64,000 nt of DNA from contig CM075857.1 in assembly GCA_037975125.1 (NCBI GenBank), forward strand, positions 90,773,199 through 90,837,198, read 5' to 3'. This document shows positions 25,001 through 37,860 of the stretch, in pieces. Both the position numbers and the translations under genes were made by a program. Numbering within the stretch: the stretch's first letter is position 1; each line of letters starts with the position of its first letter. The notes beneath the pieces are model-generated. The model searched no databases and was not told where the DNA came from. It was given only the letters and a program-made list of their open reading frames with translations. This DNA is from Latrodectus hesperus. Its lineage: Eukaryota; Arthropoda; Arachnida; Araneae; Theridiidae.

Positions 25001-28000
25001 ATAAACAGCTATATTTTAAATATAATTGTGTCCTAGGAGTTGACTTGTATAACCCATGGGAATATATTATGTATTTTGTATGTTTATCTCTCTTATTTAA
25101 ATGAAATATTGCTTTTAAGCAAACAAGGATATTCTTATGTAAGTTTAATTACTAAGGAAATTTATTTCTATATTTCCTTGTTTTCACAGAGCCCTCTCAT
25201 GCGATGATTAAAAGATTCGCTTGGGAGCTCTTCAGGAAAGATATTTTCAATGTAATATGTAAGAATATTCTTAAAATTGTATAAGCAAAGAAAATTATAA
25301 ATAGCTATGTTTTAAATATAATTGCCTCCTAGGAGTTGACTTATATAACCCATGGGAATATATTATGTATTCTGTATGTTTATCACTCTTATTTAAATGA
25401 AATATTGCTTTTAAGCAAACAAGGATATTCTTATGTAAGTTTAATTACTAAGGAAATTTATTTCTATGTTTCCTTGTTTTCACAGAGCCCTCTCATGCGA
25501 TGATTAAAAGATTCGCTTGAGAGCTCTTTAGGAAAGATTTTTCAATATAATATGTAAGAATATTCTTAAAAGTGTATACGCAAAGAAAATTATAAATAGC
25601 TATGTTTTAAATATAATTGTCTCCTAGGAGTTGACTTGTATAACCCATGGGAATATATTATGTATTCTGTATGTTTATCATCTCTTATTTAAATGAAATA
25701 TTGCTTTTAAGCAAACAAGGATATTCTTATGTAAGTTTAATTACTAAGGAAATTTATTTCTATTTTTCCTTTTTTTCACTGAGCCCTCTCATGCGATGAT
25801 TAAAAGATTCGCTTGAGAGCTCTTTAGAAAAAGTTTTTCAGTATAATATGTAAGAATATTCTTAAAAATGTATATTCAAAGCTAATTATAAATAGCTATG
25901 TTTTAAATATAATTGTCTCCTAGGAGTTGACTTGTATAACCCATGGGAATATATTATGTATTCTGTATGTTTATCATTCTTATTTAAATCAAATATTGCT
26001 TTTAAGCAAACAAGGATATTCTTATGTAAGTTTAATTACTAAGGAAATGTATTTCTATACTTCCTTGTTTTCACAGAGCCCTCTCAAGCGATGATTAAGA
26101 GATTCGTTTGGGAGCTCTTTAGGAAAGATTTTTCAATATAGTATGTAAGAATATTCTTAAAATTCAATAGACAAAGAAAATTGTAAATAACCATGTTTTA
26201 AATATAATGGCATCGTAGGAGTTGACTTGTATAACCCATGGGAATATATTATGCTTTCTGTATGTTTATAACTCTTATTTAAATGAAATATTGCTTTTAA
26301 GCAAACAAGGATATTCTTATGTAAGTTTAATTACTAAGGAAATGTATTTCTATACTTCCTTGTTTTCACAGAGCACTCTCAAGCGATGATTAAAAGATTC
26401 GTTTGGGAGCTCTTTAGGAAAGATTTTTCAATATAGTATGTAAGAATATTCTTAAAATTCAATACGACAAAGAAAATTGTAAATAGCCATGTTTTAAATA
26501 TAATGGCCTCGTAGGAGTTGACTTGTATTTCCCATGGGAATATATTATGCTTTCTGTATGTTTATAACTCTTATTTAAATGAAATATTGCTTTTAAGCAA
26601 ACAAGGATATTCTTATGTAAGTTTAATTACTAAGGAAATTTATTTCTATATTTCCTTGTTTTCACTGAGCCCTCTCATGCGATGATTAAAAGATTCGCTT
26701 GGGAGCTCTTCAGGAAAGATTTTTCAATGTAATATGTAAGAATATTCTTAAAATTGTATAAGCAAAGAAAATTATAAATAGCCATGTTTTAAATATAATT
26801 GCCTCCTAGGAGTTGACTTATATAACCCATGGGAATATATTATGTATTCTGTATGTTTATCACTCTTATTTAAATGAAATATTGTTTTTAAGCAAACAAG
26901 GATATTCTTATGTAAGTTTAATTACTAAGGAAATTTATTTCTATTTTTCCTTTTTTTCACTGAGCCCTCTCATGCGATGATTAAAAGATTCGCATGTGAG
27001 CTCTTCAGGAAAGATTTTTCAATGTAATATGTAAGAATATTCTTAAAATTGTATAAGCAAAGAAAATTATAAATAGTAATGTTTTAAATATAATTGCCTC
27101 CTAGGAGTTGACTTATACAACCCATGGGAATATATTATGTATTCTGTATGTTTATCACTCTTAATTAAATGAAATATTGCTTTTAAGCAAACAAGGATAT
27201 TCTTGTGTAAGTTTAATTACTAAGGAAATATGTCTTGTTTCCTTGTTTTCACAGAGCCCTCTCATGCGATGATTAAAAGATTCGCTTGAGAGCTCTTTAG
27301 AAAAAGTTTTTCAGTATAATATGTAAGAATATTCTTAAAAATGTATATTCAAAGCTAATTATAAATAGCTATGTTTTAAATATAATTGTCTCCTAGGAGT
27401 TGACTTGTATAACCCATGGGAATATATTATGTATTCTGTATGTTTATCACTCTTATTTAAATGAAATATAGTTTTTAAGCAAACAAGGATATTTTTATGT
27501 AAGTTTAATTACTAAGGAAATGTATTTCTATACTTCCTTGTTTTCACAGAGCCCTCTCAAGCGATGATTAAGAGATTCGTTTGGGAGCTCTTTAGGAAAG
27601 ATTTTTCAATATAGTATGTAAGAATATTCTTAAAATTCAATAGACAAAGAAAATTGTAAATAACCATGTTTTAAATATAATGGCATCGTAGGAGTTGACT
27701 TGTATTACCCATGGGAATATATTATGCTTTCTGTATGTTTATAACTCTTATTTGAAATGAAATATTGCTTTTAAGCAAACAAGGATATTCTTATGTAAGT
27801 TTAATTACTAAGGAAATTTATTTCTATATTTCCTTGTTTTCACAGAGCCCTCTCAAGCGATGATTAAAAGATTCGTTTGGGAGCTCTTTAGGAAAGATTT
27901 TTCAATATAATATGTAAGAATATTCTTAAAATTGTATAAGCAAAGAAAATTATAAATAGCCATGTTTTAAATATAATTGCCTCATAGGAGTTGACTTGTA

Positions 28001-28345
28001 TATAACCCATGGGAATATATTATGTATTCTGTATGTTTATCACTCTTATTTAAATGAAATATTGCGTTTAAGCAAACAAGGATATTCTTATGTAAGTTTA
28101 ATTACTAAGGAAATATATTTCTATATTTCCTTGTTTTCACAGAGCCCTATCATGCGATGATTAAACGATTCGTTTGGGAGTTTTTTAGGAAAGATTTTTT
28201 AATGTAATATTCTTAGGTTATTTGAATTGCTAAGATAATACTGATTATTTTTCTATTTACCAGTATTCAAGGAGTCATTGGAACGATGTTTTTTAGATTC
28301 ACTTGGGAGCTCCTTAGGAAAATATTTTCAATATAATATTTAAGG
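22020..28345. repeat. 295-bp tandem satellite, about 20 units
   Basis: The landmark AAGCAAACAAGG recurs at 22461, 22754, 23049, 23344, 23639, 23934, 24229, 24525, 24822, 25117, 25413, 25709, 26004, 26299, 26595, 26890, 27185, 27477, 27773 and 28070, giving a mean period of 295 bp. Central units are nearly identical. The edge units (22020-22440 and 28200-28345) are clearly diverged, as expected when unequal exchange homogenises the middle of an array. Each unit carries two dyads, TTGCTT / AAGCAA and AAGGAAAT / ATTTCCTT, plus CCATGGG and GAGCTC. No unit encodes a conserved protein, because several have in-frame stops or indels. Confidence 0.97.
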
Positions 28346-31300
28346 ATATACGTACTGGGCAGTTTTCATAACGAAGTTATATATTCTTCATTAAAGCTTT
28401 ATTATATTATTTATTTAAAGGTAGTTGTCTAATAATATGAATGAAGAAATGTATTTTTTATGTAGCTTTATTTTTCATTGCTTCTATTGTAATCTCTCTA
28501 TTGCATCTCTTATCCGCGACATAATATTTATTTTATCAGTAAATATTCTTATTTTTAGTTTTGTTTGAGGAAATGTTTTAATATATTTCCTCATTAGCAG
28601 TATAAAATTTTTGTGACGACGAATATTCGCTCAATTTTTTTTATTTTCCCCTAAGATACCAAGAATCTTTTTCTGAAGACCAGATATAATATGCGTGATG
28701 TTTGATACATATACAGATATATCAACCTTATGAACATTAATCGCTATGTAGCTTTTTGTAAATTTTGTGCAATCTTAGTTGTTTAATAATATGTGCAGAA
28801 ATAAATGATTTACATAGAAGTTTCTTCTAAAAAAGGATTATAATTTTTGTCTATGGGAGCTTTTAGTTTGCATAGTATATATGCAAGATTTTTAATTACA
28901 CATGAGGAATATTCTTTTAAAGTGGAACTAGACGATATGTCCGTGTATTTTCTCACTAAAAAAGGCTGAGTTTTCATAAAGTTTTCTGTCCTTATTTTTT
29001 TCTACATTTTCAAAAGAATTCATTAATTCTTATAAAATATTTGATTCCTCATTTCAGACCCATACCATACATTGAGAAAATCATTCCCATACAAGATCAA
29101 ATAGTATATTGTTGAAAGAACTTTTTCTGTTATGTGCGTAAAATGTATTTGAATATAGGTTTATTTGCGAAGTATTTTATTGCAATCCATGCATACTGTC
29201 ACACTACACAATATAAAATTCAATTTGTTTTATCATGAAAGGATTTTCATTTAATTATGACCCAGAGGAAATGTTCGTTTATTTTCTTATTAAAAAATAC
29301 CTAAAAATGAGAATTGAAATATTAGATCATTTATATTTCTTAAATAATAAAAATATTTTTCTTAAATTCTAATAATTTTGTGTGGTACGGCGCATTTTCC
29401 CTTAAGATGATTTTTACGCAAGAGCTTTTAATAACGTATGCAAGAAAAAATAATTGTCTAATGTTATATGTGGAAATTTTTATATATTTGCATGCAATTT
29501 TTTTAATGCGGAGACTGATAATTCTTACCCAGGAGAGATTTCATGCAGTGTTATATGAGATTTATTTATCCCATTTCAGAATATCCTTTTCTTAAGTTTG
29601 AAGAATTGGATGTATCTTTGTTTCTTCATTTTCAAACGGAAATTAAGTTATTACAGTTTCCCTTTAAGTTTCGTAATTGTTTCTAAAATATCATGGATAT
29701 TTTTTTCTAAATTTATTCATTCCATTCTATGCAGTCAATTTCAGTTGCCACCCTAGACAATAATTTTTCAAATTTATAGAATTAGGTTTCTATTTATATA
29801 GATGAAATGGTATTCAATTGCATGATATGTATGTGTCAGGTAAAAGTAATTCGTTAACAAATAAATTTGGGAGCATTTCTTTCTGTCTTGAAATTTTAAG
29901 AGGCAATATTGGAAATAATTGTATATTCTTCTGAGCAGTTGATTTTTTCTGCCCATTTGTCTTTTAAAAAATTGCTTTTGCTTTTTCTTTTCCTCGAGAT
30001 AATATAAAATAATTTTCGCGTATATGATTCCGTAGTTTTGACTCTGAATGTGGTACACTTTTTAAATTAATCTCTTTCAATATATAATATTAAATATTAC
30101 TAATTGAAAAACTGTATTATATAAAATACAGTATGAATATATAACTACTCGATATATTATTTTATTTACTATTGCTTTAGCTTTACTAACGCGACATTTG
30201 GTTTTACGTTTGGTGATTCTATTTATGTGCTATGTCTTTAAGCTGGTAAAAATTGCTACCGCATCCCTCTATGCACCAAATTAATCTCTATAAATCAACA
30301 TTAAGTTTGATAGGCTTTACAATAGACTTATATTTAGTAAGAAACAGAAAGCATTTTTACTATGATGGATTTTTTATTGAATAGAAGTGTGGTTGTACTT
30401 GTATTATCAATAACCTAGATTTGGATAATCAAGTAGATGGCTATTTTTTTCTTACTGTAAAAAATGCAATTAAATAACGAGCTTATTTTTACTTTTTTTA
30501 GCTCATATTAACAATTTCTTGTCTCGTTTTCAATTATTTGTAATATTGAATAGACGCATCAATTTAGATTTTTTTAATTTATTGTACTATGTACTTAAAA
30601 TAACATTTGAGAGCGCATTCATTTATTATAAGAAACAGCTGAATAAAGATATTTTATTTCATTCCAATTTTGATTCAAAATGAAATAAATAATTTTAAAT
30701 GAAGATGCTAAAATAACTATCGTATTCCATTATTTCTGATTTATCTGATTGAATTTTCTAATTGGTCATTTGACCATTACTCATTGTTTAGTGGAATTTT
30801 GATTTTCTTTTGGAATTCATTATTTTACAATGAAAAATTTTTTCTTAAAGATTTCTATAATCGAATATTTTAAACTAATTTTTAAACTTCCTCGGAAAAA
30901 TTTTTTTCAAGTATTTATAAATATTAACTCGTAAGTGTTGAAGATGAATAAAACAATCAAATATTTAAGAAACATTGAAAACAGTATATTTAAATTGTTT
31001 TTAATTATTTTGAGATTACAATTTAAGATAATCAAATGAGTAAATTTATTTGAATTTTAATTTATCATGCTTCTGCCGAACAATGTTAGATTTAACATAG
31101 AAAGCCAGGAGACCTCAACGGGCCGTCGGTCCAACGATATTGATGCACGATTTTTATGAAATATTTTTCCGAGTTAATTTGTAAATATTTCATATAAGCT
31201 TTCTGAAAAACACTCAAAATTCGGGAAAATGTTTGCGTTTTCCTGATAACATTTTTACAGCTTGAAATCAATTCATTCATTATTTTCAAAAATTTAAAAT

Positions 31301-31824
31301 TGACACGTTCAATATACATATCATTTCTAGACTTATTCTTGAATCAATAAAATTTCTAGGATATTCATATGATTGATATATATTACTTATAAATATCGTA
31401 ATATTCTTAACAACGTTATTTATTGATAAATTTTAATTCCATTAAATTTTTATTATACATTAAAATTATAATGTGATATTATGCGTATTTTCTTAATTAT
31501 ATGTTTTGCTGATGTGGTACCAGTTACAAATCAATTAGGGATTTATATATTCTCAATATTTAATATCTTTCAGATCTGTGATGTAATATAATTTCTCACT
31601 TGTAAACATTCTGTGCACAATTGCTATTCCTTTAACTTTCATCCTTTTATAAATAGTATATACTTTACATCTTTAGTTAATAGTTGGAAAGGTTTATCAG
31701 CTTCTATATTTCGCCATTCATTTTTTATGTAAACTTTTATTTTTTGGTATATATATTTTCAAGATAATATTGATTATTTATTCCTTTAAGTAAGAGATGT
31801 CAAAGTACCCAATCGTTTTCAGGG

Positions 31825-31828
<4 letters not shown>
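28346..31828. other. AT-rich non-coding stretch beside the satellite
   Basis: No gene recognised. Short stretches such as 28566-28605 (GAGGAAATG, then ATTTCCTCATTAGCAG) and 29265-29300 faintly resemble the satellite's dyad region and may be very old monomers. Open frames at 29380-29595, 29774-30058 and 31092-31319 have no recognisable domains. Confidence 0.55.

Positions 31829-31919
<91 letters not shown>
31829..31919. repeat. TA microsatellite
   Basis: About 45 uninterrupted TA units. Confidence 0.97.
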
Positions 31920-31921
<2 letters not shown>

Positions 31922-32504
31922 ACAGTTTTAAAGAACATCGATTAAATAAACAAATTACTTAATTAGTAATTTATTCTGGTTTCATGTATTAAAATAATTT
32001 GTTTGACAAATAGTTTTTACTGTCTTTACTGGTATAGAAACATTATATTAAATTCAATTTTTAAATTTCGATTATTTTTCTTAACAGAACATTAACTTGT
32101 TCACTACTTGCATAGTTTAAGTACTTTTGTTGACAATACAATAACTTGTTCATAATCTTATAAATGCTAACATTCATTTTTTAAAAACATTTTTCCTTTC
32201 ATGTCTCATGGTGTGAGATTTCTGGCTACCGCAGAACCTTCCTAGATCGGCTGTGAAATGAAATCTCGGTAAGTGAGGTAACAACCTTTTATTGTTTTTG
32301 GAATCTAATCTGATTCAACATTTAAATAGGCATATTGTCAATTTGTTATATTCTCTGTCTTCTGAGAATTCTTAAATTTTTCCTTAAATATAAAAAAGAA
32401 TTCAATAATAATCATGCAATTATAAGCATTATAAGCTCTTTATAAAAAATATTTAATTTACATATAAATTTAATATTTTTTTCTGATTAAAATCGATTGT
32501 CTAT

Positions 32505-33544
32505 GGTCAATATCCATTGAATTCCTCTGAAGGTTTGCCCTGTTTTATGAATCGGAGCAATTATAGCTTTCTTTCAAATTGCTGGTACATTAGAGTTCCA
32601 GCTTCTGTTGATCAGCCTTAAAAGCACTGAATGACCATTTGGCCCTAATTTCTTAATAAATTCTTAATGAAAACAGTCTGTGTCGGGGCTCTTTCCCTTT
32701 TTAAGGTATTTTATAGAGTATTCAAGTTCAAATTTAGTAAAGTCGTCACTAAACACCAACTGCTGTTGACCAAGACCAGTGACAGCCTTATGAATGTTAT
32801 TTTTCAATGCCATTTTATCTCTCCTGGAATCTTGTCCGAGTCTCTGTGATTCAGAATAAAACGTAATAAAAGCATTTGGAACGCCTTTATCACTGGTTAA
32901 AACATCCCTAAAGGAAGCGCTAGTAGTTTATGGAAAAACAGCCCTTAGTTAAATACTTAATGTTAACATACTTAAAAACTTTCTTGAAACGTGCAATATT
33001 TTACGAATGCCAAAAACATGTTCTCCTCAACGTTTGGATTTTACATCAAACCTATCAATGTCATCGATTTATTACGTGGAATAGGTGTGATATATTCAAA
33101 ACCATACGTACATGAATTGGTTGAAATCAAATTAGAAAAAAAAACAGCAATTTAACTATTTAAAATCTTATTTTAAAAAATAGCAGGAAATATTAAAAGC
33201 AATATCGTAAGTTATAGCAATTCCAAATATTACTCTCCATTATCAAAACAGAATAAAAATTTGTTTTAATTTTGAAGCTATCCTCTGGGAATCCTCTTTT
33301 TAGCAACTTTGTGGATTGTCTCACAGAACCTCTTAACGAAGCATCAATGCTCCCAGTGTGGAAAATGTTATCTTTAAAACTGTGTTTCAGGTCTGCAGTA
33401 AATGCATTCATGTTTGCTTTTTTAAAATTCCATCTGCTTTATAGTCTGTCATTCTTGGCATTTCTTTTTTGTGGAGTATTTTCTTGAATAGTAGTAATAT
33501 AATCCCCCTGTGTCCTGAGCCAGGATCGTAAATTACGTTTCATA
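32505..33544 (-). pseudogene. LINE-A (Jockey-like), linker and start of reverse transcriptase
   Basis: On the minus strand the segment resumes the LINE interrupted by the LTR element. The end of the endonuclease region (DPGSGH, about 33510) is followed by the linker (WNFKKAN, about 33420, and FTADLKHSF) and the first RT motifs (KYLKKGKSP, about 32705, and LINRSWNSNVP then IIAPIHKTG, about 32555). These read in order but in several frames, with stops. The RT catalytic core and 3' end are missing, and recognisable similarity stops near 32505. The upstream half is at 42750-43390. Confidence 0.75.
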
Positions 33545-33551
33545 CGGTAAA

Positions 33552-33848
33552 TGTGATGCAACGAACCTATCGTCTTTAGGATAGTCCAATAATACATAAT
33601 GCCTTCATTTCAGACGACATATTTATTTCACATTAACATGCACAAACATAAATTTAGACGTTTACTTTCACATTATTCAAAGACATATATTTTTCATCGT
33701 CCGGGAGCGGGGTCCCGCTCCCACGTACTCACAACCACTCCGTTCCACTCGCTCCGACACGACTCCGTCTATATGTCTCTTGTGTCTCCCCCATCGGCCG
33801 ACAACGAAATCGAAAGTTTTCGTTTCCGTTTGGTGCTTGATTTTCACA
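33552..33848 (-). repeat. 3' LTR of Gypsy-A
   Basis: Similar over its whole length to 42462-42749, with shared blocks such as CGAACC, CAATAATAC, AAATTTAGACG, CGACACGACTCCGTCTATATG and GTGCTTGATTTTCACA. A purine tract (AAGGAAGG on the minus strand) lies just upstream, as expected for a polypurine tract. Confidence 0.85.
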
Positions 33849-34297
33849 CCTTCCTTACAGTTTCCCTTGCTGGACCTTGTCCTGCAAATGAAAACTACGA
33901 AGAACCTTAGAATGTTTCTTTTACCTTTCATCACCATTCCATCAAGAGCCAAATAATAACAAAATTCTAAAGATGACTTAATGCTTAAACTATTTGCTGA
34001 CATGCTTCAGCTTACACTTTTTCTTTTATTATTTTGTTTAATTGGAAACCATCCTATACTACTGCTATATCAATTATATTTATTACAAATAATATTATAA
34101 TGTTAAAAAATAAGAATCAATATGAACATTGAAAAACAATTATGCAAATATTATTCAAACAAACCTTATGGAAATTAACAACCCCAAAAGATAAATATAA
34201 GTAACTACATTATATTATATAACGTTAAATATAAATATTATGATATATGAAAATTTATTTTCTATTCCTTACTAGATTCATAATGACAAAAAATTAA

Positions 34298-35591
34298 TTA
34301 ATCATCCTCATAAACCCTTGATAAGGCATCAACGATAACATTATTACCAAGCTTATGAGCTGTTGTGACCTGATAGCCAGAGAGAGAGAGCCAATGACCA
34401 TCTCTGTAAACTGTCATTCTTCGGGATGCTTTCCGTAAGATATTTCAGAAAATTGTGATCTGTGAATAAATTTATGGAAGTTCCGTAAATCCAGGCTTCA
34501 AATTTACGCCCATATCACAGCATATGCTTCTCTCTCGATGGTACTCCATTTAATCTGCGCTGGAGTTAATTTCTGACTGGGGAAGGTTATAGGCTTAGGA
34601 TTTCCATCTGTGTCTCTCTGCATTAAACATGCTCCAATGCCAGTAACCTAAGCATCTGTGTGGAGTTCAAATTGCTTATTTAAATCAGGGGTTGACAATG
34701 AAGTGACAACACATAAACTATCTTTCAATGAGATGAAAGCCTTTTCTGAACAGACCAAGGGATATCATTTGGTACAGATTTTCTGGTCAAGTCTGTTAAA
34801 GGCTTAGCAATGTTCGCATAATGAGGCACACATTCCCTATAATAGTTAAACAGTCCTAATATCGATCTTAAGGTTTTCTTTGTTCTTGGCGACTTTAAAT
34901 TTTTGATTGCTGTAATTTTATCCGGATCGGGCCCATGTTCTCCTGATCCAACTAAATGACCTAAATATTTTACATTTGATCGAGCAAGGGTACATTTTGC
35001 TAAATTTGCTGTAAAATTGTACTGTTTCAAAGTTTCCAACACCGCTCTTAGATGATTTTAATGTTCATCCCAACTAGATGAATAAATTATGATATCATCT
35101 AGGAAACTTTCGACAAAACCATTATGGGGTCTTAAGATCTGATTCATAATTTTCTGAAAAGTAGCTGGACCACCCGCAAGTCCAAAAAGGGGCATTTATT
35201 TCCATTCATACTGTCCCTTAGTTGAAACGAAACTTGTTAGTTCTCGACCATCTTCTTCCTATGGAATATCCCATTAACCTTAAGGATGTCCAGAGTCGAT
35301 AGATACTTTGCCGCACCAGCTTTGAAACGTTATTCTTTTGAATTTTGCATTGGAAATGGAGCTATTTTAGACTCAGAATTTAGTCCCAGATAGTCGATAT
35401 ATAATCGAATCGTTCCATCTTTCTTTGCGACACATACAAGTGGATAAACTATCTCTGCAGAAGATGGTTCTATCAAATCCTTGTTTAATAGTTCTTTTAT
35501 TTGATTTTCCACCTGAAGTTTTAAGGATTCTAGTATTCGGTATATATGAAGCTGTTTCCTTTCAATTCAAGTTTTCAATGTTATTTTATGA
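34298..35591 (-). pseudogene. Gypsy-A reverse transcriptase and RNase H
   Basis: Minus-strand fragments carry the RT entry motif (KELLNKDLIEPS and KKDGTIRLYIDY, 35390-35500), an FLDD active-site box (35094-35105) where YxDD is usual, and the tail GHLVGSGEHGPDPDK / LGLFNYYRECVPHYA (34725-35042). RNase H follows (KLTPAQIKWSTIERE, about 34540; DALSRVYEDD, then stop at 34298-34300). RT copies RNA to DNA and RNase H removes the template. Frameshifts and stops break it into several frames. Nothing integrase-like follows the RNase H stop; only about 450 bp of UTR leads to the LTR. Confidence 0.85.
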
Positions 35592-35595
35592 GGTT

Positions 35596-35898
35596 TGTAG
35601 CGTACCGAGGTGGCAAGGCAATTCAAGAGAATTTCAATTAATTTAATTTAATTTATTGATAAGGATAAATTTTAAATATACCTAATTTTTACTATTTACA
35701 TAAATTTTAATACCACTTTCAACTTAATAATCCTGACAATGTCACTGGCGGACGCTGCCACAAGCGCACCTCCAGTGCGATGTCTCTCTGAGAATACACT
35801 CTACTAAAGTAAACAAAAAATATATAATCGGAAGGGAGGAGGGCGGCAGAATCTCGCGTGCATGCGCTATACTGATTCTCGCCTTTTAGCTCGTTACA
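35596..35898 (-). mobile_element. Solo LTR of a different retroelement
   Basis: A 303-bp segment starting TGTA and ending TACA on the plus strand is flanked by a 4-bp duplication GGTT (35592-35595 and 35899-35902). On the minus strand it has a TATATA-type box and an AATAAA signal in the right order for an LTR. Removing it and one GGTT restores an open reading frame from Gypsy-A integrase into RT, which confirms it is an insertion. A solo LTR is what remains after recombination between the two LTRs of a full element. Confidence 0.8.
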
Positions 35899-35913
35899 GG
35901 TTGTACCTTAGGT

Positions 35914-36679
35914 CAGCGGTTCTTAACTTATGGGTCGCGAAGCATATTTCTTGGGTCGCGCTGAGTCGAACCAAAAAAGTTAGTAATACACACCCCAAAT
36001 ACTAAGTAATACCAACACCTCCTAGAAGAGTTACAAAACACTACAAAAACACTGAATCTTTATGTGCTTTCTGGTTAAAATTAAAAACCGAAAAGCCAAT
36101 AATTGTTAAAGAAGCCCTAAAAGTATTATTGCCCTTTTCAACAACATATATGTGTGAGGCTGGTTTTTCGGCTCTGTGTGTAATCAAAAACTATTACCGG
36201 AACGAGTTAAATCCTGAAATAGATATAAGGTGCTCCTTGACTAGCATTCAACTGAGGTTTAAAGATCTTTCAAAATGTATTCAAGCACAAGGTTCTCATT
36301 AAAACTGTATGTGACTTGCATTTAAAATTTAAAAGACTTAACATATGTATTGATATTTCTTTTTTTTTAGGAATAAGTTAAAATGTCAATTATTTTCAAA
36401 AAGTTATTAATATATTTTAATTTGGTCAATAAAAATTATTAAAAACACTTGATTATTAATTAAATTTTTCTTGTATCGAAAAGTACTTTTGTTTATCTTT
36501 ATTATTAAAAAAATAAATAAAAAATTTGTAAGTTAAAAAAAATCATCATCGTAGGATTGAAGATTTTTTAAAAAAACGATCTAAAATAAATCAATGAAAA
36601 AATTTTGACTTTTTTTGGGTCGCGACATGAACATATTTCTCAAATTTGGGTCGCTGCTTAAAAAGGTTAAGAACCACTG
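35914..36679 (+). mobile_element. 766-bp hAT deletion derivative
   Basis: Terminal repeats CAGCGGTTCTTAAC and (reverse complement of the right end) CAGTGGTTCTTAAC are flanked by an exact 8-bp duplication CCTTAGGT (35906-35913 and 36680-36687), the hAT hallmark. The interior keeps only the 3' part of a hAT transposase on the plus strand (FSTTYMCEAGFSAL, about 36130-36180, and the tail to about 36300). It nearly matches the corresponding parts of the 2.65-kb hAT at 47907-50560. The first two-thirds of the gene are deleted, so it could only move with a transposase supplied by another copy. Confidence 0.92.
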
Positions 36680-36687
36680 CCTTAGGT

Positions 36688-37860
36688 CGCTTCCAGTATT
36701 CCTGTATTTCTCCTCGGCCTCCTAGAGGTATAGATTGAACCTCCTCAAAATCTTCATCAGCTTCATAAATTATGCCCACCGTATTCATCGACTGGATATA
36801 TTTCCTTAGCTTATTCTGATGCAGTTGATGGATGCTTTCATCCGGTAATTTAACTGCATAAGAGTGGAGATTTCTGTTGGACCTTTCCACCCTTGGATCT
36901 TTCCACCTAGATCAAAGTTTGTTTGTAGAGTCTGGAATTAGTACAATAACTTCATCTTCAATAGATAATTCTTTTGTTTGGATCTTAAATTATGATAATG
37001 TACATATTTTTTCTGTTGATTTTTAGTATATTCATCGGCGTATTCCACAGCTATCTGCAACCTATTTCGAACCTTCTGAAGATAATCAGTAATTGATTCA
37101 CCAATACCTTGAGGCAGAACAATTTCATCTTCCCATATAGATTTCAAAATAGCTAAAGGTCCAACTGGGGGGGGGGCGTCCATTAACTAATAAGTATGGT
37201 GAGACCCCAGTAGTAGCGTTTGACACTTCACGATATGCCCACAAGAGAAAAGGCAACTGTTTGTCCCATCCACTACACAGCGACCTTATAGCATTGACTT
37301 CATTGTGCCAATCCATCTTTTTATCAATTCGTTACTCTGTGGGTAACCTGGTGTAGAGAATTTTGGTACAGTCCCTATTCTTTTAGAAATTTTCGCGTTA
37401 ACTTGACAGCAAAATTTGTTCCATTGCTCATAGCAATGATTCGAGGAATGCCAGACCTCATAAAAATTTCCATAAATACATCGCACGTCGCTTTTGCAGT
37501 CAAAGATTTATTAGGAATTGCTTCTGACCACCGACTGTGCTGATCCATAACACACAATACATACTGGTGTCCCCTTTTTGTTCTACCAACAGCTTCTATA
37601 GGTCCTCTGTCTTTCAGTTTGGTTTTACTCCGCAATAGACAATCGTGACAAGATTCACACCACTTGGTATACCTTCCCACCAAAAAGACATTACCATTCT
37701 TTCCTTGGTTTCGCTAGAGGCAAGATGTCCTCCTGTTGGTTCTTCGTGAGCTAATTTTAATATTTTTTTCTTCTGCATTCTGAAACTACAAGGTGAACAT
37801 ATTTCTGTTCTTCCACATTGCCTGTGTGGTACTGTAAATCTGATTCCAGTCAATAATTGT
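36688..37860 (-). pseudogene. Gypsy-A integrase
   Basis: Order on the minus strand: the H..H part of the zinc-binding domain (LAHEEPTGGH, about 37750), its C..C part (CESCHDC, about 37645), the core (VLCVMDQHSRWSEAIPNKS, about 37550; SGIPRIIAMSNGTNF, about 37430; TPGYPQSNELIKRWIGT, about 37320), and the C-terminal region with VSPYLLVNGR (about 37200) and KLRKYIQSMNTVGI (about 36800). Residues expected to be catalytic are altered: Ser replaces Asp before NGTNF, Lys replaces Glu before RWIGT, and the first Asp region is missing. The enzyme is dead. The frame would run on into RT once the two insertions at its 3' end are ignored. Confidence 0.87.

Noticed and set aside
22020..28345. Regularly spaced repeats as a possible CRISPR array
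   Set aside because: The 295-bp units are contiguous with no short-repeat/variable-spacer pattern, and the window is eukaryotic.
29774..30058. 94-codon minus-strand frame
   Set aside because: AT-driven composition, no domain, no gene context.
33599..34003. Open frames of 103 and 108 codons on opposite strands
   Set aside because: They run across the Gypsy-A 3' LTR and UTR, and match no protein family.
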